From Tethya wilhelma (taxonomy: Eukaryota > Porifera > Demospongiae > Tethyida > Tethyidae): a stretch of 64,000 nucleotides of DNA. The stretch is from the NCBI GenBank assembly GCA_964030475.1, contig CAXIPT010000008.1, positions 5,418,465 through 5,482,464 on the forward strand, given 5' to 3'. The position numbers and the translations under genes were made by a program. The first letter of the stretch is position 1; each line of letters begins with the position of its first letter. Shown one piece after another: positions 12,501 through 24,188 of this stretch. The notes under the pieces are model-generated. The model was not told the origin of the DNA. It made no database searches and saw only the letters and a list, made by a program, of their open reading frames with translations.

Positions 12501-15500
12501 ACAGCAAACCTTGTAAAACTTTGCAGCTAGGTCAGGCCGTTCTGCTCTCAGTAAATATGTTTCTGCTTTCTGAAAGTCCTTGCGTTCGAATGCACTTCTT
12601 GCCTGTGAGAATGAGCCACCTCATACAATGCTGCACATACAGTGTGTGAGTGTGTGTGTATCCTGACCTGTCCCACCAGGACATCAGAGACACTCTCAGG
12701 ACAATGTGTCTCAGCGACCCGCTGTGCAGAGTCCCAGTTCTGTTGATGCACATACATCAGCACTGCTTCTTTGGGCTTCCCTGCCTTTATGAACTCGCTC
12801 TCAGCCTCGTCAAACTTTCCCTGTGTGCACACATGCAGTGAGAGGAGAGGATGAGAGGGGGCTCCATGAGAGTTGGTGGGTTACCTCATCTTCCATGTAG
12901 AGGGCACACTTGAGGTGGATGTCAGGCAGCTTAGACTTGAGAGCAACACGAGCAATGCTGAAAGCAAACTCAAACGAACTGCACAGCAGCAGGAAAGGGG
13001 AACATTACCAGTAAGGATGTCAGTGATGGGTTTATCTTTATGCTACACTCACTAGTTGTCCGTGGCGTAGTCCACAGCTGCTTCAAGTAGTCCAAATTTA
13101 GTGAGTAGCTTCACTGCACTCTCCCCCCCCAGGCTCTTGGCCCACAGGTAGGCCACCTGGTTGGCAGCGTTAGAACCACCATTGCCTTTGGCAATCTGTA
13201 ACCATAGCAACAGCAATAATTCTCCACAATCCCACATTAGGATGCAATGATGAACACCACACGGAGAAATGCCAATCTTCACACAGTGTACTGAGCTCAC
13301 CCTGTAGGCATCGTCCCACATGCCCTTTGCTCGGTACATGTTCACAGCAGCCTTCCAATCCTTGGCTTCAACAAAGTGGTGCTCAGCCTGCCTGTACTGT
13401 CCCTCTGACTCCAGCTCCTGTGGGCCAACAGAGCATCACAAGACACACTAAGGTACTACACACTGTGGTGGCACCTCCAGATAGTAAGGTGCTACACACT
13501 ATGGTGGTGGTGGGCCCCTCACCTTGGCCAGATGGAGGTGTGTGTCCACCAGGAGGTCCTCGTGGTGGATGGCCACAAGTCTGATCATTGGTTCATAGCG
13601 TTTGGCCCTCTTGTACATGCTGATGGCCAGGTCTGGCTCACCCACGATGACATAGAGCCTCTCTGCCTCTCCTAGCTTGCCCTCTGCCTCCATCTGCTGG
13701 CCTCTGCTCACGTACAGCTGGTGGATGTCGTCCTTGTCCATGCAGCCCTCAGCGAGGCGATAGGCATCCTCCCACCTGATCATCAATAGAGCTAGCACAG
13801 TGTGACTGTTGTAAGAGAGTTGCTCACCTGTCAGCCTTGATGTACATCTCCACAGCCTCCTGCATCATGTCGGCCTTGATGTAGTACTCCTCTGCTAGCT
13901 GGTAGTCTCGTGTGCTGCTGTAGTGCTGGGCTATCTGGCTGTAGTAGTCCGTACCTATCTCAGGCTCTTGCAGCTCCACGATCTGCACTGCCTTGTTCCA
14001 TTGCCTCGCCTGGATCGCCCCTTCAATTGCCTTCTTTGATTGACTGAAAACAATAAATGAATTCATTGTGAATTGCCATCCATAATTATTATCCTAATTA
14101 CAGGGTCATTCTTACCCAGCTTCAATATAGTGTACAATAGCAGCATCATATTGCTTCTGAGCTGTGAGGGAGTCCCCCCACTCTTCCTCTAACGAGACCA
14201 CCTCACTGGGATAAGCCACTCTGGCCAGCTCGATGGCTCTGCGGTAGACGCCTCCAGTGCGGTAGGCCTCCATGGCCTCCTTGTTGCAGTGGGCCTGCTC
14301 ATAGAGCTCCCCGGCCTTCTCATGGAGGCCCGCCTTCAAGAGAGAGGAGGCTATCTGCTGCAGGAGGTCGTGTTGAGAGGACAGCTCCTGGTAGTGAGTG
14401 ACGAGGCGAGCAGCTTTAGCAGGGAGGCCTGCCTTCATGTAGAGGGTGACAGCAGAGTTGAGGTCTCCCTCCTTCTCTCTCAGCTCCCCGGCTATCTCCT
14501 CCTGGTTGGTGGACAACAGCCACTCGTAGTAAGAGGCACGCAGGCTGGAGAGTTCAGGGTGAGCCTGCAAACACCACAGGGGGAATATATAGCAGGGAGT
14601 CTTGAATGGTGAAACTAGCAGTGGGTGCTTACCCTAGTCTCAGCAACATTGATGGCGTCCTCCCATCTGTTCAACTCCTGGTACATGCTCATTGCTTGCT
14701 CAACTTCACCCTGTACGTATGTGAGTGTGAATTACACACAGTAGCTGTGAGTGTGGGGGTCAAGGTGCGCTCACTCTCTCTAGGTAGATGGCCTCGGCTT
14801 CTTTGAACTGTTTCCTGAGAATGGCCAGCTTGGCTTGGACTTTGAAATGACCCGTGCCATCAGACTGTCCCTGCAATCAACCACTCATTAATACAATGCA
14901 CTAACAGTGATGGTCCTGTCCTCACAGTCTCTGTCTCAATCCTCCTGGCCAGCTCAATGACCTCCCTCAGATAGCGGGCCCGGGACATGTCACCAAGAGC
15001 TGCACAGCACCTAGCAACACAGAAAACACTCGCCATTAATACAATACTGATTTTGTATATACATGTCATTATTTTTCCTATTATATTATTGGAGAAATTT
15101 AGCGTATGTCACTAAAATTTCCCAATTGTATACAGGAAATGTTAATGCCTAGCTTCATTAAATTTTCCCTTAAGTAAATAGGAAAAAAAGTATTAAATAA
15201 TGACATTTTATCCATACACATGGAATCGCGTGGGATTTCTGAATAATGTGCACTTTGGGGACTCTCAGGTGGGTGTGGCCTCAGAGCCTAAACTGCAGCA
15301 TACCTCTCAGCAATTCTCAGCTTGTTAGCGGCCAGAGTGAGGTCACTGAGGGTCCTCCACATTGCCTCCGTCTCGGGCGTCATCTCCAGAGTCTCCAGGA
15401 AGACCAGAGCTCTGAGGTAGTCCCCATCGTCAATGGCCGTTCCAAACTCTATCAGTCCCTCGTCCAGAGTGTAGGAGATGGTATCAACACCACTCTGAAC

Positions 15501-16887
15501 TATGACCTCTGTACGACCATCATGACGCTCCAAGTCAGTCACCTCGCCCTGCAGGACAACAACCACAACCACTAGTGGCAAAGAGCTTTGCACTTAGGAG
15601 TATTATTAAACTATATTCTTGTTCACCAACCCAGTATGCAGATTGAAAATAACAAACTTAAAAAAAAAAAATGGCAAAAAAAAATGGCAGAATTAAAGTT
15701 TGTTATTTTCAATCTGCATACTGGGTTGGTGAACAAGAATATAATTTAATAATGACAAATACCCAACCAGAAACTCACTTACTAAGGAGTATCGTATGAA
15801 CTCATGGGCAGTGGAAGAAGGCAGGAATGAATATCTTAATTTCCCATTGCTTGTTATATACCGTATAGCAGATAAATTTGGTGTGAATTAAATTTGGCAA
15901 ATTGGCGAATTATTTTAATCGCTAAACAGTTTTATACACACACACGCACATAATTACAAACAATGCAGCGTGCAGAATTAAATCACCAAATTTAAAATTG
16001 CCAATCATGCTGAAATGCAAATTTGCCATATTTTAAGCCGACCAAATTTCCCCGCTATAACATACCTTGATAGGGAACATGGTGACTTTATCTGGCATGT
16101 CAATGTTGTACCAGACACAGAGGTTGCCTCTGTTCTGAGCCACGATGACATCACTGAGGGGCACCCACTGGACGTAGGAGCAGTAGCTGAGGAGAGTGGT
16201 CCTCTGCTGGGACTCCAGGTCATAGAGGTGGAGCTGCTTGCAGGGAGAGAGAGAGAGAACACATCACAGAGGTGCTGAGATGAGCTCTAGTGGATCACAT
16301 ACCCTTAGCTTCTTGTCTCTGAAGAGCAGCTTCCTACCAGTCTCATTCAACTGACCACACACGCAGAAATCACATTAAAATCCACATTATCATTATTACA
16401 TATACAATCGTAAGCTACTGTACTAGAATAAATACCTCCAGCCAATTGATCTTGCTGCCATGAGAGATGGAGGCTGAGGTAATGCCCAGAACAAGGTCAA
16501 CTGGTAACAGTCGCAGAGAAAGAAATCAGATCAAACTATTGCTACATATTGACATGGTTGACAGAACTAACTGATGCATATTGTGTGCAGGTCAATGAGG
16601 TAGGCCAGCTTCTTGCTGTGCTGAGACCCCGCCCTCTGCTTCCTCTCATCGATCCTGACGCTGATGAGATGAGGGTTCATGAACTCTGTCCTCACTGACC
16701 CCAGGAGGTCGTTCACCCCATACTCCACCAGAGTGAGCTCCCCAGCATTGAAGATCATACACACCTGCCAATAAATCACACAAATTGAGGATCATCAATG
16801 AAACGACAGTCTCTTGCCAAATCTGTTTCTCTCACTATATTAACCATCAAAATGCTTTGAAAGAGCTAAGGAATGAGACTGATGATT

Positions 16888-16923
<36 letters not shown>

Positions 16924-19900
16924 ATTACATTTTCATTCTCAAAGTAGAACTTCTCGTTGCCCCCTGACCCCTGCCAGGCCACCTCGCTGAGCTTGCATGA
17001 GAGGAGGTCTCCCACCAGCAGGGTGTTGGACGTGTGGGCGATCAGGTAGCGATCATGACCCATGATTTGTACACGATCAATCTGAAAGAAAAATCACAGG
17101 GACTTACTCATCATTTATCATAAGTATTTGAAACTATATTGAATATACCTCATAGCCATAGTGAGACTTGAGCACAACTCGAGTGCCACTGTTCAAGTTC
17201 TTCACAATCACCTGGCTGAGACCAACGTAGGTCATTTCAAACTTGTTCTTGTAGAGAACTCGTCTTAAGCAGCAGTCAAAAAGCTCCACACTTCCACACA
17301 GAGACCCCTGCAGTGAGCAGTATTAATACTAAGATACTATAAATAGTATGCTATTCTTAGCACTCACGGCCACCAGTCTTGAGCCATCTTTCCTCCAAGC
17401 CAACTGAGTGATGGTGTAGAGATTATTAATCTCTTTGGCAGGGGCTTCCTCCCAGAGCTCTCTCCGTGGGGACCAGTTGAACACCCTGAGGCGATTGAAG
17501 CTGCCGAGAACAAAGGTCTGTCCGCTGGGACTGGTGGAGGCACACATGAACTCCTTCTCCCCCTCCTCGCGGGAGTAGTCAAACTGCTGCACCACCTTGC
17601 CTGGGGGGGGGGGCAGAGGGCACTACCATCAGTAAGTCAGTCCCACACCAGTGAGGTGTGCTACACTGACCATTCATTCCATAGACCAGAGCTCTCCTAT
17701 CACAGCCTGCAGCCACGATGGTGGAACTGTTCCAGGTGAGAGCGTAAGGCGGGCAGGGATGACGACAGATTGGACCCTGATTCATACACACAGTACTACC
17801 AATAATGCTGCAATCAATCTGGCATGATTAGAGGGGCTTACTCTTGACAATCCAGTCCCTTCGTCCTCAAAGAAGTACCTGACAATGGTGCCATCAGCAT
17901 GACCAGACACAATGCCCTTACCAGATGGACTGAAACAAACAGAGCACACACTAGTCTCCTATTGCAGCCAGTACAATGAGCCTACCTGACAGCCAGAGAG
18001 ACGGTGTACGATTCCGTGGCATAGATGGTCTGTGACTTGCTCCCCTTTGCTCCGGCCAGCTTCACCTTACCATCGGCCAGTCCAAACACAAAGGACGACT
18101 GCTGAACAGGCCACACGAGGCACGTCACTGCACTCTGGAGGATGATCTTGTTGCAGATGACCTTCTTCTCCCCCCTACCACAGTACAACATGAAAGCACC
18201 GATGGTGCACAAGCCTCGGCACATTCATTGACAACTAGCTAGTGCACTTGTATGAGTGTATCATAGCTACATGTATGAGTACTATGATTCAATGTATTAG
18301 AAAATAATCACCTATAGGCACACAGTATCTGGTCCAACTGTAATTCTAGATAACGCACACTACATGGGGCATGATCGTGGGTGCGGTTTCGAAGCTAAGC
18401 GTTCTGGGAAGCACAAAAGCCTCAAATCTCAGAAACTACAGCGGAGAACCAAAGCCTTTTCCCATCAAAACAATTGGAGAACCCAAGAACCTTTTCCCAT
18501 CAAAACTATTGGAGAACCCAAGAACCTTTTCCCATCAAAACTATTGGAGAACCTTTTCCCATCAAAACTATTGGAGAACACAAGAACCTTTCCCACTAAA
18601 ACTAGTGGAGAACCCAAGAACCTTTCCCATGCAATAAAACTAGTGGAGAATCCAAGAACCTTTCCCACTAAAACTAGTGGAGAACCCAAGAACCTTTTCC
18701 CATCAAAACTATTGGAGAACCTTTTCCCATCAAAACTATTGGAGAACCCAAGAACCTTTTCCCATCAAAACTATTGGAGAACCCAAGAACCTTTTCCACT
18801 AAAACTAGTGGAGAACCCAAGAACCTTTTCCCACTAAAACTAGTGGAGAACCCAAGAACCTTTTCCCATCAAAACTATTGGAGAACCAAAGAACGTTTTC
18901 TCATTAAAACTACTGGAGAACCTTTTCCCATCAAAACTATTGGAGAACCCAAGAACCTTTTCTCATTAAAACTACTGGAGAACCCAAGAACCTTTTCTCA
19001 TTAAAACTATTGCAAGAACCTTTTCCCATCAAAACTATTGGAGAACCCAACAACCTTTTCCCATCAAAACTACTGGAGAACCCAAGAACCTTTTCCCATC
19101 AAAACTATTGGAGAACCCAAGAACCTTTTCCCATCAAAACTATTGGAGAACCCAAGAACCTTTTCTCATTAAAACTACTGGAGAACCCAAGAACCTTTTC
19201 TCATTAAAACTATTGCAAGAACCTTTTCCCATCAAAACTATTGGAGAACCCAACAACCTTTTCCCATCAAAACTACTGGAGAACCCAAGAACCTTTTCCC
19301 ATCAAAACTATTGGAGAACCAAAGAACCTTTTCCCATCAAAACTATTGGAGAACCCAAGAACCTTTCCCACTAAAACTACTGGAGAACCCAAGAACCTTT
19401 CCCACTAAAACTAGTGGAGAACCCAAGAACCATTTCTCATTAAAATGAAGGCACCAAGGCGCACTCAACTAGCTAGCACACTTATATGCATACAGTGTAA
19501 AAGAGTGTAACATAACTCAGTATCACTGAAAACTACAGGCTATGATCCATCTAGTGGCTGGCATAGCTAACACGGCTATGGTGAAGCAGCACATGTTACA
19601 GACTATAAACCAGATGAGCTCTGCTACGGTTATGTACATGCATTGGAATACTCAGCTGCTGTCTGCAAAGTCTGGGCCTCAGTAAGAGCCTAGCTAACCA
19701 CAGATCTATAGCTTGTGTAAAGTCTTTGCATGCCCAATATGCTTACATTGAAAGCAGACCAACTCATGTCTGTCTTGCCAAACAACACTAACCAACAGCC
19801 ATGCAATGCGGCTAAGCTGCATGCGGTTTGTGTGGAAGAGTTTGGGAGGGGGGACAAAATTCACTAGTGAATTTTGTCTCCCATTGAAAAATACTGTTTT

Positions 19901-20677
19901 CTCACCATTGCCATTATTTGGCATCATTTGGAAGGGGGGACATTATTCACTGAGGGGGGACAATATTCACTAGTGAATAATGTCCGGGGGGGACAAAATT
20001 CACTAGTGAATAATGTCCGGGGGGACAAAATTCTCCAGTGAATAATGTCTGGGGAGACAATATGAGGGGGGACATCCCACACTAGGACACCGTAACCCTC
20101 CGCATGTGCTACGCACGCGCCAAGGCTTAATAATGAGTCAGTGGACACATAGGAGGATAGTACCAGTGCCTGTACCATTTCTCTCCGATGCGATAGACAT
20201 AGATGATGTTGTCTGTTTGTCCAACTGCTATCTTGGCAGAGTCTGGGGAGAAGGCCAAAGAGGTCACTTGATAACTCTTCTTACCAAGCTGCAGGCAATG
20301 AATGGAGGCATCTAATGATAGAGTGGTAGTGCATGTGACGATGGAATGGGTGTACCGAAGAGTCTGCTGGTTTGGCTGAGAACTTGTCCCTCTTCTCTCC
20401 ATGTTCATCATAGAGCAGCACCACTCTGTCAACGGTGCACACTGCTAGCTTGCTGTTGTTGGGAGCCCACGCCAAAGCAACAACACGAGCTGCACCTTCC
20501 TGTACGTTGGGGGGTGCAGCAAAAAAACAAAAAAATATTATATCTTATGGTAACGGTCATATTTGTGGAAATTTCCCCACTATAAAACTTTTCTTATTTT
20601 CCCTCTAGCAATGTTCACTGGCAGTTTGTTCTTTTTACCTGAGGGGCTAAAAGCGTCTTCAAATGTTTGAGCTGCAT
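9529..20677 (-). CDS. IFT172: Intraflagellar transport protein 172
   Basis: Peripheral IFT-B subunit that controls cargo and turnaround at the ciliary tip. It begins [13 protein letters not shown] at 20677, then WD40 repeats ([47 protein letters not shown]-type blades) and a long alpha-helical TPR-like region ([47 protein letters not shown]). It ends [18 protein letters not shown], as in the animal protein, so about 1,740 residues are expected and no block looks missing. There are about 35 short exons. Two introns are inflated: 9921-10926 holds a strand-switching minisatellite and about 18177-20178 holds a satellite plus tandem palindromes. Divergent with NUP98 (247 bases between starts). Confidence 0.97.
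9970..10850. repeat. Strand-switching minisatellite in IFT172 intron
   Basis: Roughly twenty units of TGTCCCTGTGAGTTATAACT, with or without an extra CTGTCC, run forward to about 10490. From there the same unit runs as its reverse complement (AGTTATAACTCACAGGGACA) to about 10830, with one forward half-unit at the end. Each unit has the 12-bp palindrome GAGTTATAACTC. The whole can form one long hairpin with arms over 300 bp. Confidence 0.93.
15602..15753. mobile_element. Near-perfect hairpin element in IFT172 intron
   Basis: Left arm starts ATTATTAAACTATATTCTTG and the right arm ends with its near-perfect reverse complement. Arms are about 55 bp and flank only about 40 bp of A-rich loop. It looks like a very short foldback MITE. 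No coding content. Confidence 0.85.
15859..16065. mobile_element. MITE family D (TATAGCGGG ends), copy 1
   Basis: Starts ACCGTATAGCAGATAAATTT and ends AAATTTCCCCGCTATAACAT, imperfect inverted ends with AT-rich subterminal AATTGGC/GCCAAT motifs. Related copies sit in CEP135 (27791-27953) and NFXL1 (53543-53767) introns. Confidence 0.75.
16889..16920. repeat. (GT)n microsatellite in IFT172 intron
   Basis: GT run on the plus strand. On the coding (minus) strand it is CA-rich and lies shortly after an exon end. Confidence 0.85.
18187..19500. repeat. 35-bp satellite within a dispersed repeat, IFT172 intron
   Basis: From about 18440 to 19440 a 35-bp unit (TATTGGAGAACCCAAGAACC plus TTTTCCCATCAAAAC) repeats nearly thirty times, with variants TACTGG/TAGTGG and CCCACT. 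The 5' flank (GCACCGATGGTGCACAAGCC at 18192) also occurs at 35219, and the TGAAAGCACC-type block recurs after the satellite. Because 35 is not a multiple of three, it opens long spurious reading frames. Shorter arrays are at 36150-36228 and 36750-36890. Confidence 0.92.
19840..20075. repeat. Tandem palindromes in IFT172 intron
   Basis: Five or so units built on the palindrome ATTCACTAGTGAAT, flanked by GGGGGGACA and TGTCCGGGG, so each unit can form a small cruciform. Example: GACAAAATTCACTAGTGAAT followed by AATGTC. Non-coding. Confidence 0.85.
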
Positions 20678-20924
20678 CTCCTTCAGCTGTTTACTGTGAC
20701 TCCGTTGCTAGGCTATTCATGTTTGGCGGTCAGAAAAACGATAACGTGACAATCACGTGATTTTGGAAACCCCGCACGTGGACTTGCTGCGAGTTTTTTC
20801 TGGTTTGGAGCAGTTCAGAGCAGAATTGAGTGCCTGTGCTGCAGTTCCTGCTGTATCACTCTCTCGTCGACCTATAAACACAGGAATTAGGACACCATCA
20901 TCATTTCAACTGCAACACTAGAAC
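20678..20924. promoter_or_regulatory. Divergent promoter IFT172 / NUP98
   Basis: 247 bases between start codons. It contains the palindrome ATCACGTGAT (20752-20761) and a second CACGTG at 20775-20780, both E-box cores of the bHLH-ZIP type. No TATA box is obvious. Promoter role inferred from position. Confidence 0.55.
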
Positions 20925-22992
20925 ATGTCAATCCTTGGCGGTGAGTAGCAAATTGATTTGTAGAAGCTTGATAAAGTATTGTACGTATAAATTTGTTTGA
21001 TTCTCAGGCAACACTGGTCTGTTTGGCACCCCCCAGAACACGGGGGGCCTGTCTAGGGGTGGACTAGGAGGGGGGCTCACTGGTGGACTGGGAGGCACTG
21101 GGACTGCAAGTGGAGGGGGTCTGTTTGGAAATCGACCAACTGGATTATTCGGTAACACCAACAGCGGAGGATTGGGGACCGGAACAGGAGGACTGTTTGG
21201 AAACGCTCCATCGAGTCAGGGAGGAGGGCTGTTTGGGAACACAGGGAACACTGGCGGAGGTCTCTTCCAGTCTCCCCACAGTGAGTTAGTGCCATTTGCA
21301 CATGTCATACATTAATGCTGTGTGTGTGTGCAGGTGGTCTTGGTACTCAGCAGAAGCCTGGTGGGTTTGGAGGTACAGGAGGAGGAGGGTTGTTTGGTCA
21401 GAGTCCGTCTCTTGGGGGAGGCCTCTTTGGCCAGTCCACTCAGACATCAACCCCAGGGGGAGGAACAGCAGGGGGGCTATTCAACAAACCCAATAGCACC
21501 CTTGGAGGAACAGGAGGGGGGCTGTTTGGAAATACAGGTGGGTAACGAGAGAGAGAGAGAGAGAGAGAGAGAACTCACTGATGTGTGTGAGTGTCTCAGG
21601 TGGTGGTCTGGGTGGAGGTGGAGGAGGGTTCTCTGGAATGTTAGGAGTGGGACAGCAGATCAATGGAACCATGAAGAAGTTTGAGCCAGTGGCGGGCAAG
21701 GACACTGTCAGCAAGAATGGGGTCACTCAGAATGTGGACACTAAGCTCCATTGCTACACAGCCATGCCTCAGTACGACCAGAAGAGTCTTGAGGAGCTGA
21801 GGTTTGAAGATTACCAAGCTGGTCGCAAGGTGGGCGGAGCTGCTGCTGGGATGTTCCCTGGTACTACTGGTCTTGGAGGAGGGGGGCTCTTCAACCAGAA
21901 TAAACCACTAGGAGTTGGAGGTAAGTGTGTACGATCATAGATCAAACTGTTACGATGTGTGAACCACTCACCGTCTGTTGTTAGGTTTGTCTGGCGGGGG
22001 ATTGTTCAACCAGCAACAGCAACAACAGTCTCAGTTGGGGGGTCTTGGAGGGGGGGCCGGGGGGCTCTTCAACCAGCAACAGAAGCTAGGAGGAGGAGGA
22101 TTGTTTAACACCCCCGGGCAAACCAAACTAGGAAGCGGGCTAAATACCGGTATTGGAGGCACTGCTGGAGGTGGTCTATTTCAACAACAGACAAGTCAGG
22201 CAGGTGGGCTATTCAACCAGTCTAGTGGCGGGCTGTTTAATCAGAGTAACACTGGTCTAGGTGCTCTCGGACAGCAGCAAACCCAGGTATGTGTGCCTAT
22301 TTCATGCAATATTGTACTAATCCACTATTTATATTCATAGCTTGGAGGAGGGGGGTTGTTTCGCACCCCCCAGGCAGGAGGGGGTCTAGGAGGATTGTCA
22401 GGGGGGACGTCAACATTAGGAGGGGGCATTGGGAGCTTGCAGAGCTCACAGACTGGCACTGGACTCTTCAACAAGCCCACCCTCGGAGGACTAGGGGGTC
22501 TCGGTCAGACACAGCCTCAGGGGGGACTCTCTTTTGGAACAACTGGCACACTTGGAATGGGATTAAACACTAGTGGTATTGGAACTGGACTGAATACTGG
22601 ACTGGGAATGGGACAGCAGAAGCTTGGACTCGGTGGGATTGGTAACCCAGGACTTGGAGTTCAAACTGGTGGTGTGCTGAACCAAGGGACTGACCTGTGA
22701 GTGACAACCAGTGTGTACTGTCTCCCATGTGATGCTGGTGCTCCTACTGATCTATTTTATAGGCTGACTCTGCGTCAGAAGCAGGCTGAGTTGAACCAGA
22801 AGCTGGAGAGTGTTGCTAATGAGCCATTTGGGGATTCCCCTCTCTTCAGGACGGCCCTGCTGGTGAGGTGCTACATCACTGCTGTTGATACACTGTTTAA
22901 CCTTTGACCTCTCAGGATGCATCCAAACGATCAAAGAGTAAGGAAAGCTCCACCCCCGTGTCAGCCAAGGTCACGCCCACCCAGGCCTCCCA
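20925..22992 (+). CDS. NUP98: Nucleoporin NUP98, N-terminal GLFG part (truncated at gap)
   Basis: FG nucleoporin that forms the permeability barrier of the nuclear pore. It starts MSILGGNTGLFGTPQ and carries many GLFG/GLFN repeats in Gly-rich sequence. The RAE1-binding GLEBS segment lies at about 21650-21830 (MKKFEPVAGKDTVSKNG; LHCYTAMPQYDQKSLEELRF; EDYQAGRK). A second GLF block follows, then LRQKQAELNQKLESVANEPF and GDSPLFRTALLDASKR, the start of the linker before the autoproteolytic domain. The frame runs into the N at 22993. The autoproteolytic domain and any NUP96 part are absent, which is a gap effect and not evidence of gene loss. Confidence 0.94.
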
Positions 22993-22993
22993 N
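22993..22993. other. Collapsed assembly gap (single N)
   Basis: One N joins the unfinished 3' end of NUP98 to the unfinished 3' end of AKAP17A on the other strand. Two independent genes both stopping here show that sequence is missing. Confidence 0.9.
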
Positions 22994-24064
22994 GGCCTCG
23001 GCAGCACCTGCTAAAAGAACACTCAGTAATCTTTGAGCCTCCTCTCGTCTCTTCACAGCCACACTCTTCAGCTGGGCTACCAACAAAGCTTGCTTCTCCT
23101 TACGTTTGCGTTTCTCCTCCATTTTCTTCATCTTCTTAGCAGCTTTGGCTTCTTGTTCAGCCTCCCGTTCTAATTGACGCTTCCTCTCTCTCTCTTTCTT
23201 TCTCTCCTCCTCCTTTAGTCGCTCCTCCTCCAGCTCTCTCTGTTGCTGTTCCTCAGCTCGCTCTCTCTTGCTAATGTTCTTCTTGCTGAGGTAACAACTG
23301 CGATCAAAGTCCACATCAATATGGACGATGGACTCCTTTCCTCCACACTCCAATCGCATCAGCTTCATGCCCTTCAGTCCGTCCATTGCGTTGCAGAATG
23401 AGGCATATTTCTCGTACTGAATGTAAGTTGTAAAGTAGAGAGTTCTTTCTGTGCTACCTGGACCAAATGAGGAGAACTCACTGGAGTGAGAGTGGGCTGA
23501 AGATGTGGGGTTGCAAATACCAACTTGACGGACACTTCCAAACTTCTGAAATGCCTGTGACAACATCCGAGGGCAGGGTTTGTTCTCAGATGTGGCACTG
23601 ATGAACCATTTGACCGGGAGGCCCCTCACTTGCAGTGTATCCGGCCTCTCTCCCGGACGGCCATCGTCAAACGTCTCTACCCCTCTGTCCATGAAGTGAT
23701 CCTCCCACTCCTTCTTGGTGGGGTAGTGAGGCTCATACTGCTTTGCTCTGATCTTGAGCAGGTCTGACAGTCCGCTCAACTTCATACGTTTCCCATTCAA
23801 CAGTAGAATCACCTTACGCATGCTCCTTACTGTTTCAAACTCTCCTTCAAAACGAATCATCTCCCTAGAGTACTTCTCCACTCGCAGACTCTGAAACTCC
23901 TCTGGTTTAGAGAGAGCCTTGATCTTTTCCATCACTTCCCAGTTTGATATGGAGACACCTGATGCACTGATCTCGGGAAGACGTACTTGGATTGTTATTT
24001 TTGAGTCTTGCTTCAAGAAGAGGCCAGCAGGCTGGTAAAACGCCAGTGGAACGTCATCTGCCAT
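22994..24064 (-). CDS. AKAP17A: A-kinase anchor protein 17A / splicing factor (3' truncated)
   Basis: A nuclear speckle protein that binds PKA and affects splicing. It begins MADDVPLAFYQPAGLFLKQD (an in-frame MRQSA extension at 24079 is possible). Family blocks: SISNWEVMEKIKAL, RFEGEFETVRSM, GKRMKLSGLSDLLKIRA, GERPDTLQVRGLPVKWF, and an RRM-like region ending MDGLKGMKLMRL. A highly charged coiled coil rich in Glu, Lys and Arg follows from about residue 260, ending KRREEAQRLLSVL before the N. The visible 357 codons are uninterrupted by introns, unlike most neighbours. The C-terminal tail is lost in the gap. Divergent from CEP135, with 124 bases between starts. Confidence 0.92.
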
Positions 24065-24188
24065 GGCTGACTGTCTCACGGCTTAATACACGTTTATGTT
24101 TTACTGCTGACACAGCATTTTTTGCACTGCAACCTTTGACCTTTTCCAATTAATGCTCATCATTTCAAAAATTGTCTGCCAGGAAAGT
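24065..24188. promoter_or_regulatory. Divergent promoter AKAP17A / CEP135
   Basis: 124 bases between start codons on opposite strands; no canonical E-box or TATA box seen. Promoter role is inferred from position. Confidence 0.45.

Noticed and set aside
18364..19374. Repetitive protein ([22 protein letters not shown] frames)
   Set aside because: Open only because a 35-bp satellite cycles through all three frames; it lies antisense in an IFT172 intron and has no start context or homologue.
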